From: Cellulomonas_A sp047229345
Lineage (GTDB): Bacteria; Actinomycetota; Actinomycetes; Actinomycetales; Cellulomonadaceae
Length of the DNA stretch: 64,000 nucleotides
Direction of reading: 5' to 3'
Assembly: GCF_047229345.1 (NCBI RefSeq)
Contig: NZ_JBFTER010000015.1
Location: 1 to 64,000, forward strand
Positions within the stretch are counted from its first letter, which is position 1; each line of letters starts with the position of its first letter. Both the position numbers and the translations under genes were made by a program. The notes under the pieces are model-generated. The model ran no database searches. It was not told where the DNA came from and saw nothing but the letters and a program-made list of their open reading frames with translations. Below, piece after piece: positions 24,007 through 33,400 of this stretch.

Positions 24007-25227
24007 GTGTCAGGAAACAGAGCTGTCGCGTACAAGGGCCCGGGCAAGGTCGAGGTCATCGACATCGACTACCCGACGTTCGAGCTGAAGGACGGACCCG
24101 GCGTGAACCCCGCCAACGTCGGGCGCGAGGTGCACCACGGCGCGATCCTGAAGACGGTCGCCACCAACATCTGCGGCTCGGACCAGCACATGGTCCGCGG
24201 TCGTACCACCGCGCCGGCGAACCTCGTCCTCGGCCACGAGATCACCGGTGAGGTGGTCGAGGTGGGCCGCGACGTGGAGTTCGTCAAGGTGGGCGACCTC
24301 GTGTCGGTGCCCTTCAACATCGCGTGCGGACGCTGTCGCAACTGCAAGGAGCGCAAGACGGGCATCTGTCTCAACGTCAACCCCGACCGCCCGGGCAGCG
24401 CCTACGGCTACGTGGACATGGGTGGGTGGGTGGGGGGTCAGGCCGAGTACGTGCTCGTGCCCTACGCGGACTGGAACCTGCTGACGTTCCCCGACAAGGA
24501 CCGGGCGATGGAGAAGATCCTCGACCTGGCCATGCTGTCGGACATCTTCCCCACGGGCTTCCACGGTGCGGTCACCGCTGGCGTGGGGGTCGGCGCGACC
24601 GTCTACGTGGCCGGGGCCGGACCGGTCGGCCTCGCGGCCGCCACCGGTGCCCAGCTGCTGGGTGCGGCGGTCGTCATCGTCGGCGACATGGTCGAGGACC
24701 GGCTCGCTCAGGCACGGAGCTTCGGCTGCGAGACGATCGACGTCTCGAAGGGTGACCCCGCGGAGCAGATCGAGCAGATCCTCGGTGTGCCCGAGGTGGA
24801 CTGCGGTGTGGACGCCGTCGGCTTCGAGGCCCGCGGTCACGGCCAGGACGCGAGCCACGAGGCACCCGCCACGGTGCTCAACTCACTCATGGACATCACC
24901 AAGGCGGGCGGGGCGCTCGGCATCCCCGGCCTGTACGTGACAGGCGACCCGGGTGGTATCGACGAGGCTGCGCAGAAGGGTTCGCTCTCCCTCAGCCTGG
25001 GGACGGGCTGGGCCAAGTCGCTGTCCTTCACCACCGGCCAGTGCCCGGTGATGAAGTACAACCGTGACCTGATGAACGCGATCCTGCACGACCGGGTGAG
25101 CATCGCGAAGAACGTCAACGCCACGCCGATCACGCTCGAGACGGCCCCGCAGGGCTACGCCGAGTTCGACGCGGGTGCGGCTCAGAAGTACGTGCTCGAC
25201 CCGAACGGGTACCTCGGCGCGGCGTGA
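24007..25227 (+). CDS. fdhA: Glutathione-independent formaldehyde dehydrogenase
   Basis: A 406-residue zinc MDR enzyme that oxidises formaldehyde to formate with NAD and no thiol cofactor. Catalytic zinc ligands are Cys56 (NICGSDQHMVRGRT) and His77 (GHE); the structural zinc cysteines are 107, 110, 113 and 121. The CGSDQHMVRGR segment and the long insertion near GYVDMGGWVGGQAEY are hallmarks of this family as opposed to ordinary alcohol dehydrogenases. GTG 24007 follows GAGGAGG by 6 bases. The convergent molybdopterin oxidoreductase downstream and FdhD beyond it suggest the formate is then oxidised. Confidence 0.94.
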   Translation: MSGNRAVAYKGPGKVEVIDIDYPTFELKDGPGVNPANVGREVHHGAILKTVATNICGSDQHMVRGRTTAPANLVLGHEITGEVVEVGRDVEFVKVGDLVSVPFNIACGRCRNCKERKTGICLNVNPDRPGSAYGYVDMGGWVGGQAEYVLVPYADWNLLTFPDKDRAMEKILDLAMLSDIFPTGFHGAVTAGVGVGATVYVAGAGPVGLAAATGAQLLGAAVVIVGDMVEDRLAQARSFGCETIDVSKGDPAEQIEQILGVPEVDCGVDAVGFEARGHGQDASHEAPATVLNSLMDITKAGGALGIPGLYVTGDPGGIDEAAQKGSLSLSLGTGWAKSLSFTTGQCPVMKYNRDLMNAILHDRVSIAKNVNATPITLETAPQGYAEFDAGAAQKYVLDPNGYLGAA

Positions 25228-25236
25228 CGCCCACGC

Positions 25237-25271
25237 AGCGAGCCCGGGCCACGCGCGGGTCCGGGCTCGCT
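25237..25271. terminator. Hairpin between convergent fdhA and oxidoreductase genes
   Basis: AGCGAGCCCGG pairs exactly with CCGGGCTCGCT around a 13-base loop. It lies 10 bases after the fdhA stop and 13 bases beyond the convergent gene's stop, so it can terminate both. Confidence 0.8.
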
Positions 25272-25284
25272 GTCCGTCACGCCG

Positions 25285-27621
25285 TCACGCCGCCGCGCGT
25301 TCCAGCCGGATGACGATGCTCTTGCTCGTGGGGGTGTTGGAGTCGTCGGCGGTGGAGTCGAGCGGGACCAGCACGTTGGTCTCGGGGAAGTACGACGCCG
25401 CACACCCCTTCGCGGTGTCGTACGCGACGACGCGGAAGCCCTCGGCCCGCCGCTCCACCCCGTCGGTGAACTCGGAGACGAGGTCCACCACGTCGCCGTC
25501 GGCGAACCCGAGCTCGAGGAGGTCCCCCGCGTTGACCATGACGACACGGCGCCCGCCGGAGATGCCGCGGTAGCGGTCGTCCGGGCCGTAGACCGTGGTG
25601 TTGTACTGGTCGTGCGACCGCATGGTCTGCAGGAGCAGACGACCGGGCGGCACGGTCGGCCACCACAGCGGGGTCCGGGTGAAGTGCGCCTTGGTGCTGG
25701 TCGTCTCGAAGGTCCGGACGTCGTGCGGCCCGTGCGGCAGCCGGAAGCCCCCGGGCGCGTCGATCCGCCGCTCGTAGTCGACGAACCCGGGCACGACGGC
25801 CTCGATGTGCCGGCGGATCACCCGGTAGTCGTCCTCCATCGCCTGCCAGTCCGCCTGCGGGCTGCCGGGGCGTGCCCGGCCCTGCTCGTCGTGGAAGACC
25901 GCCCGGGCGAGCCGGCACACGATCGCGATCTCGGAGAGCAGATCCGGCGCGGGAGGCGGGAGGTGCCCCGACGAGGCGTGGACCATCGACATGGAGTCCT
26001 CGACCGTGACCCGCTGCCGGCCGGTCCGCTGCGCGTCGAGGTCCGAGCGTCCGAGGGTCGGCAGGATGATCGCGGTGCGCCCCGGCGCGAGATGGGAGTG
26101 GTTGAGCTTGGTGCTGACCTGCACGGTCATGGCGCAGGAGCGCAGCGCCGCCTCGGTCACGGCCGTGTCCGGCGCGGCCTTGAGGAAGTTGCCGCCCATC
26201 CCCATGAAGAAGCGCACCCGTCCGTCCCTCATGGCACGGATGGTGTTGACGGTGTCATGTCCCGCCTCGCGGGGGCTCGCGAACGAGAACTCCGCCTCCA
26301 GCCGGTCGAGGAACGGCTGCGGCATCTTCTCGAAGATGCCCATCGTCCGGTCGCCCTGGACGTTGGAGTGCCCGCGCACGGGCAGCAGCCCCGCCCCGGG
26401 CTTCCCGAGGTTCCCCTGCAGCAGGACGAGGTTGACGATCTCCTTGATCGTCGCGACGGCGTGCTTGTGCTGGGTCAGACCCATGGCCCACGCGACGACT
26501 GTGCGGTCCGAGTCGAGCAGCAGCTCACCCACCTCGCGGAGGGCGGTCTCGGTGAGTCCCGTCGCCTCCTCGATGTCGCTCCACGGGGTGGCCCGCACCC
26601 CGTCGAGGTACTCCTCAAGGCCGGCGGTGTGCCGCTCGAGGAAGGCATGGTCGAGCACGCTGGTCATCCCGATGGTCCGCCGCCCGGCCTCCTCGGCCTC
26701 CAGGAGAAGCTTTCCCAGCCCTTGGAAGACGCCGAGGTCGCCGCCGAGGCGGACCTGCAGGTGGACGTCGGCGATGCGCGTCCCGCGTCCGACCATGCCG
26801 TGCACCGTCTGCGGGTTGCGGTAGCGGGTGAGTCCCGCCTCGGGCAGCGGGTTCACCGCCACGATCACGGCTCCCTGCTGCTTGGCCTTCTCGAGCGAGG
26901 TGAGCATCCGCGGGTGGTTGGTGCCGGGGTTCTGCCCCGCGATGATGATGAGCTTGGCGGTCTCGACGTCGTGCAGCGTCACGGACCCCTTGCCGATGCC
27001 GATCGTCGTGCCGAGCGCCTCGCCGGACGACTCGTGGCACATGTTGGAGCAGTCCGGCAGGTTGTTCGTCCCCAGTCCTCGCACCATGAGCTGGTAGAGG
27101 AAGGCGGCCTCGTTCGACGTGCGGCCGGACGTGTAGAAGGCAGCCTGGTCGGGGCTGTCGAGCCCGTGCAGCTCGCGGGCGATGCGCTCGAACGCCGCCT
27201 CCCACGAGATCGGGCTGTAGTGGCTCGCCCCGTCCTCACGGATCATGGGAGTCGTCAGGCGTCCCTGCCGGTTGAGCCAGTAGTCGTCGCGGGCAGCGAG
27301 GTCGTCGATCGAGTGCTCGGCGAAGAGCTCGGGCCGGACGCGCTTGCGGGTCGCCTCGGAGGCGAGGGCCTTGGCGCCGTTCTCGCAGAACTCGGCGTGG
27401 CTGCGGTCCGGGGCGTTCGGGTCGGGCCAGGCACAGCTCATGCAGTCGAAGCCGCCGGGCTGGTTCATCCTCAGCAGACCGCTGGCGGAGCGCACCGGGC
27501 CCATCTCCCGGACGGCGTGCCGCATGGCCGTCGTCACGCCGGGCAGCCCCGCGGCCGTGCGCTTGGGCGGGCTCACCTTCACCGCCGGCTGGTCGATGTC
27601 GTCCGAGGGCGTCGTTGCCAT
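25285..27621 (-). CDS. FdhF/YdeP-family molybdopterin oxidoreductase
   Basis: A 778-residue molybdenum enzyme of the formate-dehydrogenase alpha-like family. N-terminal cysteines 60, 63 and 79 (GFDCMSCAWPDP and FCENGAKA) are candidate iron-sulphur ligands. Further signatures are SGRTSNEAAFLYQLMVRGLG, NMCHESSGEALG, IIIAGQNPGTNHPRML and VRGHSNVQGDRTMGI, with a C-terminal dinucleotide-binding domain. Formate oxidation is the likely reaction because fdhD is divergently adjacent and formaldehyde dehydrogenase is next door; other YdeP members have unproven substrates. A TAGCAT box lies 6 bases before ATG 27621, suggesting a leaderless mRNA. Confidence 0.9.
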   Translation of the reverse strand: MATTPSDDIDQPAVKVSPPKRTAAGLPGVTTAMRHAVREMGPVRSASGLLRMNQPGGFDCMSCAWPDPNAPDRSHAEFCENGAKALASEATRKRVRPELFAEHSIDDLAARDDYWLNRQGRLTTPMIREDGASHYSPISWEAAFERIARELHGLDSPDQAAFYTSGRTSNEAAFLYQLMVRGLGTNNLPDCSNMCHESSGEALGTTIGIGKGSVTLHDVETAKLIIIAGQNPGTNHPRMLTSLEKAKQQGAVIVAVNPLPEAGLTRYRNPQTVHGMVGRGTRIADVHLQVRLGGDLGVFQGLGKLLLEAEEAGRRTIGMTSVLDHAFLERHTAGLEEYLDGVRATPWSDIEEATGLTETALREVGELLLDSDRTVVAWAMGLTQHKHAVATIKEIVNLVLLQGNLGKPGAGLLPVRGHSNVQGDRTMGIFEKMPQPFLDRLEAEFSFASPREAGHDTVNTIRAMRDGRVRFFMGMGGNFLKAAPDTAVTEAALRSCAMTVQVSTKLNHSHLAPGRTAIILPTLGRSDLDAQRTGRQRVTVEDSMSMVHASSGHLPPPAPDLLSEIAIVCRLARAVFHDEQGRARPGSPQADWQAMEDDYRVIRRHIEAVVPGFVDYERRIDAPGGFRLPHGPHDVRTFETTSTKAHFTRTPLWWPTVPPGRLLLQTMRSHDQYNTTVYGPDDRYRGISGGRRVVMVNAGDLLELGFADGDVVDLVSEFTDGVERRAEGFRVVAYDTAKGCAASYFPETNVLVPLDSTADDSNTPTSKSIVIRLERAAA

Positions 27622-27627
27622 CTCGTC

Positions 27628-27633
27628 ATGCTA
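27628..27633 (-). promoter_or_regulatory. -10 box TAGCAT of the oxidoreductase gene
   Basis: On the minus strand TAGCAT is followed by 6 bases (GACGAG) and then ATG 27621. GACGAG could also act as a weak ribosome site, so leaderless status is likely but not certain. Confidence 0.5.
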
Positions 27634-27698
27634 CGACCGGGGCTGGGGAGTCCGGTGCCAGGCCTGCGCGTCGGGCCGACGCGCGAGAGGGTGTGGCC

Positions 27699-28568
27699 AT
27701 GCGGCTGACCAAGCGGTGGCGGGTGCAGCGGATGACGGCCTCGGGGCTGGTGCGCGAGCGTGCGGACGAGCTCGCAGGTGAGGAGCCGCTCGAGGTCCGC
27801 ATCCACGGCACCCCGTTCACGATCACGATGCGCACGCCCGGCAACGACGTCGACCTCGTCGCCGGCTTCCTCGTCTCCGAGGGGGTGGTCCGCTCCGAGA
27901 GGGACATCGCGACGATCAGCCACCGCGGAGGCATCGGTGCCACGGGCGAACGGGACTACAACGTCGTGGACGTGCGCCTCGCCGCCGGCGTCGACCTCCC
28001 CGACACCTCGCTGCAGCGGCACGTGTACACGTCGAGCAGCTGCGGCGTGTGCGGCACCGCCTCGATCGAGGCCGTGCGCAAGGTGAGCGCGTTCGACGTG
28101 CCCGGCGACGGGGCCACCGTGCGGCTGGACCATCTCCTGGCCCTCCCGGAGCGGCTGCGGGCGCAGCAGGCGGTGTTCGGCCGGACCGGTGGGGTGCACG
28201 CTGCGGCGTTGTTCGTCCCGGTCGGTGGCCCCACCGACCGGTCGGAACCCCGGCTCGCCTGCGTGCGGGAGGACGTCGGCCGGCACAACGCCGTGGACAA
28301 GGTGATCGGGTGGGCCCTCCGAGGCGGCCTGCTCCCCCTGCGCGGCGCCGTCCTCCAGGTGTCGGGGCGGGCGTCGTTCGAGCTGGTCCAGAAGGCCGCG
28401 ATGGCCGGTGTCCCGGTCCTCTCGGCGGTCTCGGCGCCCTCAGCGCTCGCTGTCGAGCTCGCCGAGGAGCTCGGGCTCACCGTCGTGGCCTTCAACCGCG
28501 GCGAGACGCTCAACGCGTACACGCACACGTATCGCCTCCAACCTGCTCCGACGGCTCCGGGACTCTGA
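27699..28568 (+). CDS. fdhD: Formate dehydrogenase accessory sulfurtransferase FdhD
   Basis: A 289-residue FdhD protein, which delivers sulphur to the molybdenum cofactor of formate dehydrogenases. The catalytic cysteine pair is in SSSCGVCGTASIEA. Other family blocks are LVAGFLVSEGVV, CVREDVGRHNAVDKVIGWAL, SGRASFELVQKAAMAG and FNRGETLNAYTH. ATG 27699 follows GAGAGGG by 7 bases. It is divergent from the oxidoreductase gene with 77 bases between starts, and its presence supports a formate-dehydrogenase-type role for that enzyme. Confidence 0.96.
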   Translation: MRLTKRWRVQRMTASGLVRERADELAGEEPLEVRIHGTPFTITMRTPGNDVDLVAGFLVSEGVVRSERDIATISHRGGIGATGERDYNVVDVRLAAGVDLPDTSLQRHVYTSSSCGVCGTASIEAVRKVSAFDVPGDGATVRLDHLLALPERLRAQQAVFGRTGGVHAAALFVPVGGPTDRSEPRLACVREDVGRHNAVDKVIGWALRGGLLPLRGAVLQVSGRASFELVQKAAMAGVPVLSAVSAPSALAVELAEELGLTVVAFNRGETLNAYTHTYRLQPAPTAPGL

Positions 28569-28663
28569 CGGCGGGGCCTCGGGGAGCCGTTGCTCGGTGC
28601 CGTGATCGGCGCGGGCGACCCTCCCGACGACCGTGCGAGATCCGTCCGGCGCGGGCCGCCGGC

Positions 28664-30451
28664 TCAGCGCACGGCCACCGCGGGCCCGGCCGCGGGCGTC
28701 CCGCTCCTGAGGTAGGCCGGCCAGCTCGCGTGCACGGTGATGTCGTCGCCGGCGGCGGCGGCGTCGAGCGCGCACCCGAAGCCGACGACCCACGTGCCGT
28801 CGGCGAGCTCGACGGGCCCCAGGAGCATCGGGGCGGGCAGCGTCGCGAGCAGGCGCCCGAGGCCGGCGAGCGAGACGAGCCACGCCTCCCCGGCGATCGA
28901 CGCGCCCTCGCCGGGCCCCGCGCGGACGAGCCCGGGCTTGGGCGGGGTCGTCCCGAGCGCCGTGAGGCGGTACGCGTCCGACGTCGCGACGGTCCGCACG
29001 AAGCGGGCGCCGAGGTCGTGGAGCTGGCCGTTGAGCGGCTGGCCGCGCAGGTGGGCCCCGAAGACCGCGATCTCGACGCCGCCGTCCACCACGAGCGCAC
29101 CGCCGGTACCGCCCGACGACACGACCGTCGGGCGGGCCGTCGCATCCCGCTCCTGCACGTCGCGGAGCCGCGCCGCGAGGTCGAGCGCGAGCTGGTCGTC
29201 GAAGGCGCGAGCGAGCACGGTGACGCCGAACGGTCCGCCGTCTGCCTCCCCGGCGGGGACGGCGACCGCCGCGAGGTCCAGGAGGTTGACGAAGTTCGTG
29301 TACGTGCCGAGGCGCCGGTTGATCGCGACGGGGTCGGCCTGCACCGCGGCGATCGTCGGGTGCTCGGTCGTCGTGGGCAGGAGCAGCAGGTCGGCGCCGG
29401 CGAGCGTGCGGAGCGCGTCGGCGCGCGCCCGGTCGAGGGCCTCGCGGTCCTGCACGTACGCGGCGGCGGTCACGTCCCGCCCACCGAGCACGATGCCCGC
29501 GACGACCGGGTCGACGCCCGCGTCACCGGCCGCGTGCGCGTGCGCGAGGAACTCGCCGACGGCGGCGTACCGCTCCGCGACGATCGCGCCGTCGTACAGC
29601 AGCCGCGCCGCCTCGAGCATCGGCGAGACGTCGACCTCCACGACCCGCGCGCCCGTGCGCCCGACGGCGTCCACCGCGTCCGCGAACGCCGCGCGCCAGC
29701 CCGCGGACAGCGGCGCGAGGTCGGCCGCGCGCGGGACCGCCACCACGGGGTCGGGCCGCAGCCCGAGCCGGACGTCGGGCGGCCACACGCGGCCGGTGGG
29801 GTCGGCGGCGTCGGGCCCGGTCATGAGGCGCGTGGCGAGCACGCCCAGGTCGAGGTCCCGCGTGAACGTGGTCACGACGTCGTAGGAGCGGCACGCGGGC
29901 ACCACGCCGGGGGTCGGGACCAGCCCGAGCGTCGTCTTGATGCCGACGATCCCGTGGAACGCCGCGGGGACGCGCCCCGAGCCGGCCGTGTCTGTGCCGA
30001 TGCCGACGTCCGCGATCCCGAGCGCCACCGCGACCGCCGACCCCGAGCTCGACCCGCCCGAGACCCGCTCGGGCAGCGTCGCGTGCCGGACCGCGCCGTA
30101 CGGCGAGCGGGTCCCGACGAGCCCGGTCGCGAACTGGTCGAGGTTCGTCTTGCCGAGCACGACGGCGCCCGCGTCGACGAGCCGCTGGACGGCGGGGGCG
30201 GTCCGCGTCGCGGGCGTGACGCCGTACGACGGGCAGCCCGCGGTCGTCGGGAAGCCCGCGACGTCGACGTTGTCCTTGACCGCGAGCGTCGTCCCGGCGA
30301 GCGGGAGGTCCTCGCCCGCGGCGACCCGGGCGTCGACGTCCGCCGCCGCCGCGAGCGCCTCCGGCTCGGGCCGCACCGCGATCCACACCTCGGGACGGTC
30401 CACCTCGGCGATCCGGCGGTAGGCCGCCCGGACCCGCTCGACGGCGCTCAT
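28664..30451 (-). CDS. atzF: Allophanate hydrolase
   Basis: A 595-residue amidase-signature enzyme that splits allophanate into two ammonia and two CO2, the second step of ATP-dependent urea breakdown. The Ser-Ser-Lys triad is visible: Lys in LAVKDNVDVAGFPTT, serines in PERVSGGSSSGSAVAVALG and in IGTDTAGSGRVPAAF. The C-terminal 170 residues, from about VVDGGVEIAVFGAHLRGQPL, form the extra domain found in bacterial allophanate hydrolases. ATG 30451 overlaps the urea carboxylase stop by 4 bases, so the two enzymes are coupled. Confidence 0.95.
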   Translation of the reverse strand: MSAVERVRAAYRRIAEVDRPEVWIAVRPEPEALAAAADVDARVAAGEDLPLAGTTLAVKDNVDVAGFPTTAGCPSYGVTPATRTAPAVQRLVDAGAVVLGKTNLDQFATGLVGTRSPYGAVRHATLPERVSGGSSSGSAVAVALGIADVGIGTDTAGSGRVPAAFHGIVGIKTTLGLVPTPGVVPACRSYDVVTTFTRDLDLGVLATRLMTGPDAADPTGRVWPPDVRLGLRPDPVVAVPRAADLAPLSAGWRAAFADAVDAVGRTGARVVEVDVSPMLEAARLLYDGAIVAERYAAVGEFLAHAHAAGDAGVDPVVAGIVLGGRDVTAAAYVQDREALDRARADALRTLAGADLLLLPTTTEHPTIAAVQADPVAINRRLGTYTNFVNLLDLAAVAVPAGEADGGPFGVTVLARAFDDQLALDLAARLRDVQERDATARPTVVSSGGTGGALVVDGGVEIAVFGAHLRGQPLNGQLHDLGARFVRTVATSDAYRLTALGTTPPKPGLVRAGPGEGASIAGEAWLVSLAGLGRLLATLPAPMLLGPVELADGTWVVGFGCALDAAAAGDDITVHASWPAYLRSGTPAAGPAVAVR

Positions 30452-33400
30452 GCCCCCACCTCCACGACGACGAGCGGCGCACCGGGAGCCACGTGCTGAC
30501 CCGGTTCGACGAGCACCTGCCGGACGCGCCCGTCCGCCGGGGCGTCGACCGCGAGCTCGAGCTTCATGGCCTCGAGCGCGACCAGCGGGTCGCCCGCGCG
30601 GACCTGCTCGCCCTCGCGCACCTCGACGCGCCACACGCTGCCGACCATGGGGGCCTCGACGAGCACGCAGCCCGGCGGCACCTCGACCGCCGGGCCGCCC
30701 GCCGCGCCACCCGGTGCGTGCGCTCCCCCGGCCGCGTCGTCGTCCGCGGGCTCCTCGACCGCGAACTCCCCCGCGGCCTCCCACGCGGCGCGCTCGGCGG
30801 CGAACGCCTCGGCCTGCCGGGACTGGAACGCGGCGATGGCGTCGTGCTCGGACGCGAGCATCGCGAGGTGCTCGGCGTAGGAGAACGTGCCGTGCTCGAC
30901 CTCGACGTCGAGCCGCCCGGCGGCGAACGCGGCGCGCTGCTCGACGAGCTCCTCCGCGCTCACCGGGTGCCACACGATGCGGTCGAAGAACCGCAGCAGC
31001 CACGGGGTGCCCGGCTCGAAGACCCCGCGCTGGCGGTGCCCGGACCAGATCGGCACGGTCCGCCCCACGAGCTGGTAGCCGCCCGGGGAGTCCATGCCGT
31101 AGACGCACAGGTACGTGCCGCCGAGCCCGACGGTGTCCGCCGCGGTCCACGTGCGCGCCGGGTTGTACTTGGTGGTCAGGAGCCGGTGCCGCGGGTCGAG
31201 CGGCACGGCGAGCGGCGCCCCGAGGTACACGTCGCCGAGCCCGAGGACGAGGTACTCGGCGTCGAACATCGTGGCGTGCACGTCGTCGGTCGAGTCGAGG
31301 CCGTTGACGCGGCGGATGAACTCGATGTTCGAGGGCAGCCACGGCGCCTCGGCGCGGACCCCCGCGGCGTAGCGGGACGTGGCCTCGGCGATGCACGGGT
31401 CGTCGAACGACATCGGCAGGTGGATGCGCCGGCTGGGGACGACGAGGTCCGCCGTGGGCGGCAGCGTCGCCTCGAGCTCGGCCAGCACGGCGACGAGCGC
31501 ACGGACGCCGAGCACGTCCGGGTCGACGTGGACGTGCAGGCTGCGGACCCCGGGCGTGACGTCCACGACGCCGGCGAGCCCGGCGTCGGTGCGCGCCCGG
31601 AGCGCCTCGCCGAGCGCGTGCACCCGCAGCCGCAGCCCCAGGTCGAGCGTCATGGGGCCGTACTCGACGAGCACGTTGTCGTCGGCGCCGCGCAGGTAGA
31701 CGACCTCGGGGCGGCCGAGCGGGTCAACCGGGTCGGCGGGGATGCGGTGCAGCACGCCGTCGTCGCCGTCGGGCCCGGTGGCCAGCGCGACGCCGGCGGC
31801 CGCGGTTCCCGGTCCGTCGGGCGCCGCGCCCGCCTCCGCGCCGATGCGGTCGAGCCCGCGCAGCGCGTCCGACCCCCGCAGCGCGTCCGCGGTCGCCTCG
31901 GGCACCGGCACGAGCCGCACGGTGTCGCCGGGCCGGATCTGGCCCATCTTCCAGCGGTGCCCCGCGACCACGGTCACCGGGCACGCGAAGCCGCCGAGGC
32001 TCGGCCCGTCGGGCCCGAGCAGGATCGGGGTGTCGCCGCTGACGTTGAGCGCGCCGACCGAGTACGGGTTGTCGTGCAGGTTCGACGGGTGCAGGCCGGC
32101 CTCGCCGCCGTCGGGCCGCGCCCACTGCGGCTTCGGCCCGGTGAGCCGGATGCCGGTGCGGTTCGCGTGCGTCTGCACGTGCCAGGTCGCGGCGTAGAGC
32201 ATCGCCATGTCCTCGGGCGTGAAGTACGACGGCGCGGGCTGCGGGCCCTCCTGCACCGCGACGTGCCACTCGTGCACGAGCTCGGGCCGCAGCTCCTCGG
32301 CGACGGGGACCGCAGGCGGCGCCTCGTCGGCCGCGGGGGCGGGGACCAGGACGTCGCCGACGACGAGAGCGCGCCCGGTGTACCCGCCGAACCCGCCGAG
32401 CGAGAACGTCGACGCCGACCCCAGGTACAGCGGCACGTCGAGGCCGCCGCGCAGCAGCACGTACGTCCGCAGGCCCGCGCCGTGCGGCGCGCCGACGTCG
32501 AGCACCGCGCCCGCCGGGACGGTCACGGGCTCCCACTGCGGGACGGGCTCGCCGTCGACCGTGACCGGCGCCCGCGCGCCGGTCACGCACACGACCGCCT
32601 CGTGGCTGAACCGCAGGCGCGGGCCCACGAGCGTGCACTCGAGCCCCGGCGCGCCCTCGGGGTTGCCGAGCGCGCGGTTGCCGAGCCGGAACGACAGGTC
32701 GTCCATCGGGCCCGACGGCGAGATGCCGACGTCCCAGTGCCCGAGCCGCCCGGGCCAGTCCTGCACCGTGGTCATGACCCCGCCGCGCAGGACCTCGACG
32801 TGCGGCTCGTCGTCCGTGACGCCCCCGAGGGTCGCGGTCGTGTGCGTCGCCGCGACGACCTCGGGGACGGCGACGGCGGCCCGCAGCAGCGGCAGGTTCG
32901 TCTGCACGCCGGTCACGCGGGTCCCGGCGAGCGCGTCGGTGGCGGCCGCGAGCGCGGCGGCCCGGTCGGCGCCGTGCACGACGACCTTGGCGAGCATCGG
33001 GTCGTAATGGGTCGTGACCTCCTGACCGGTCTCGGCCCACGCGTCGACGCGCACGCCCTCGGGGTACCGGACGTCGGTGAGCAGCCCGGCGCTGGGCCGG
33101 TAGTCGTGCCGCGGGTCCTCGGCGTACACCCGTGCCTCGACGGCGTGCCCGCGCAGCGCCGGGCCCGAGTCCGGCAGCGCGGCGAGCTCGTCGCGCAGGT
33201 CGGCGTCGCCCTGCGCGAGCCGCAGCATCCACGCGACGAGGTCGACGCCGGTGACCTCCTCCGTCACGGGGTGCTCGACCTGGAGGCGCGTGTTGACCTC
33301 GAGGAACGACACCTCGGCCCGGTCGACGTCGTAGACGTACTCGACGGTGCCGGCGGAGCGGTACGCGACCGACGCGGTGAGCGCGCGCGCCGAGGCCTGC

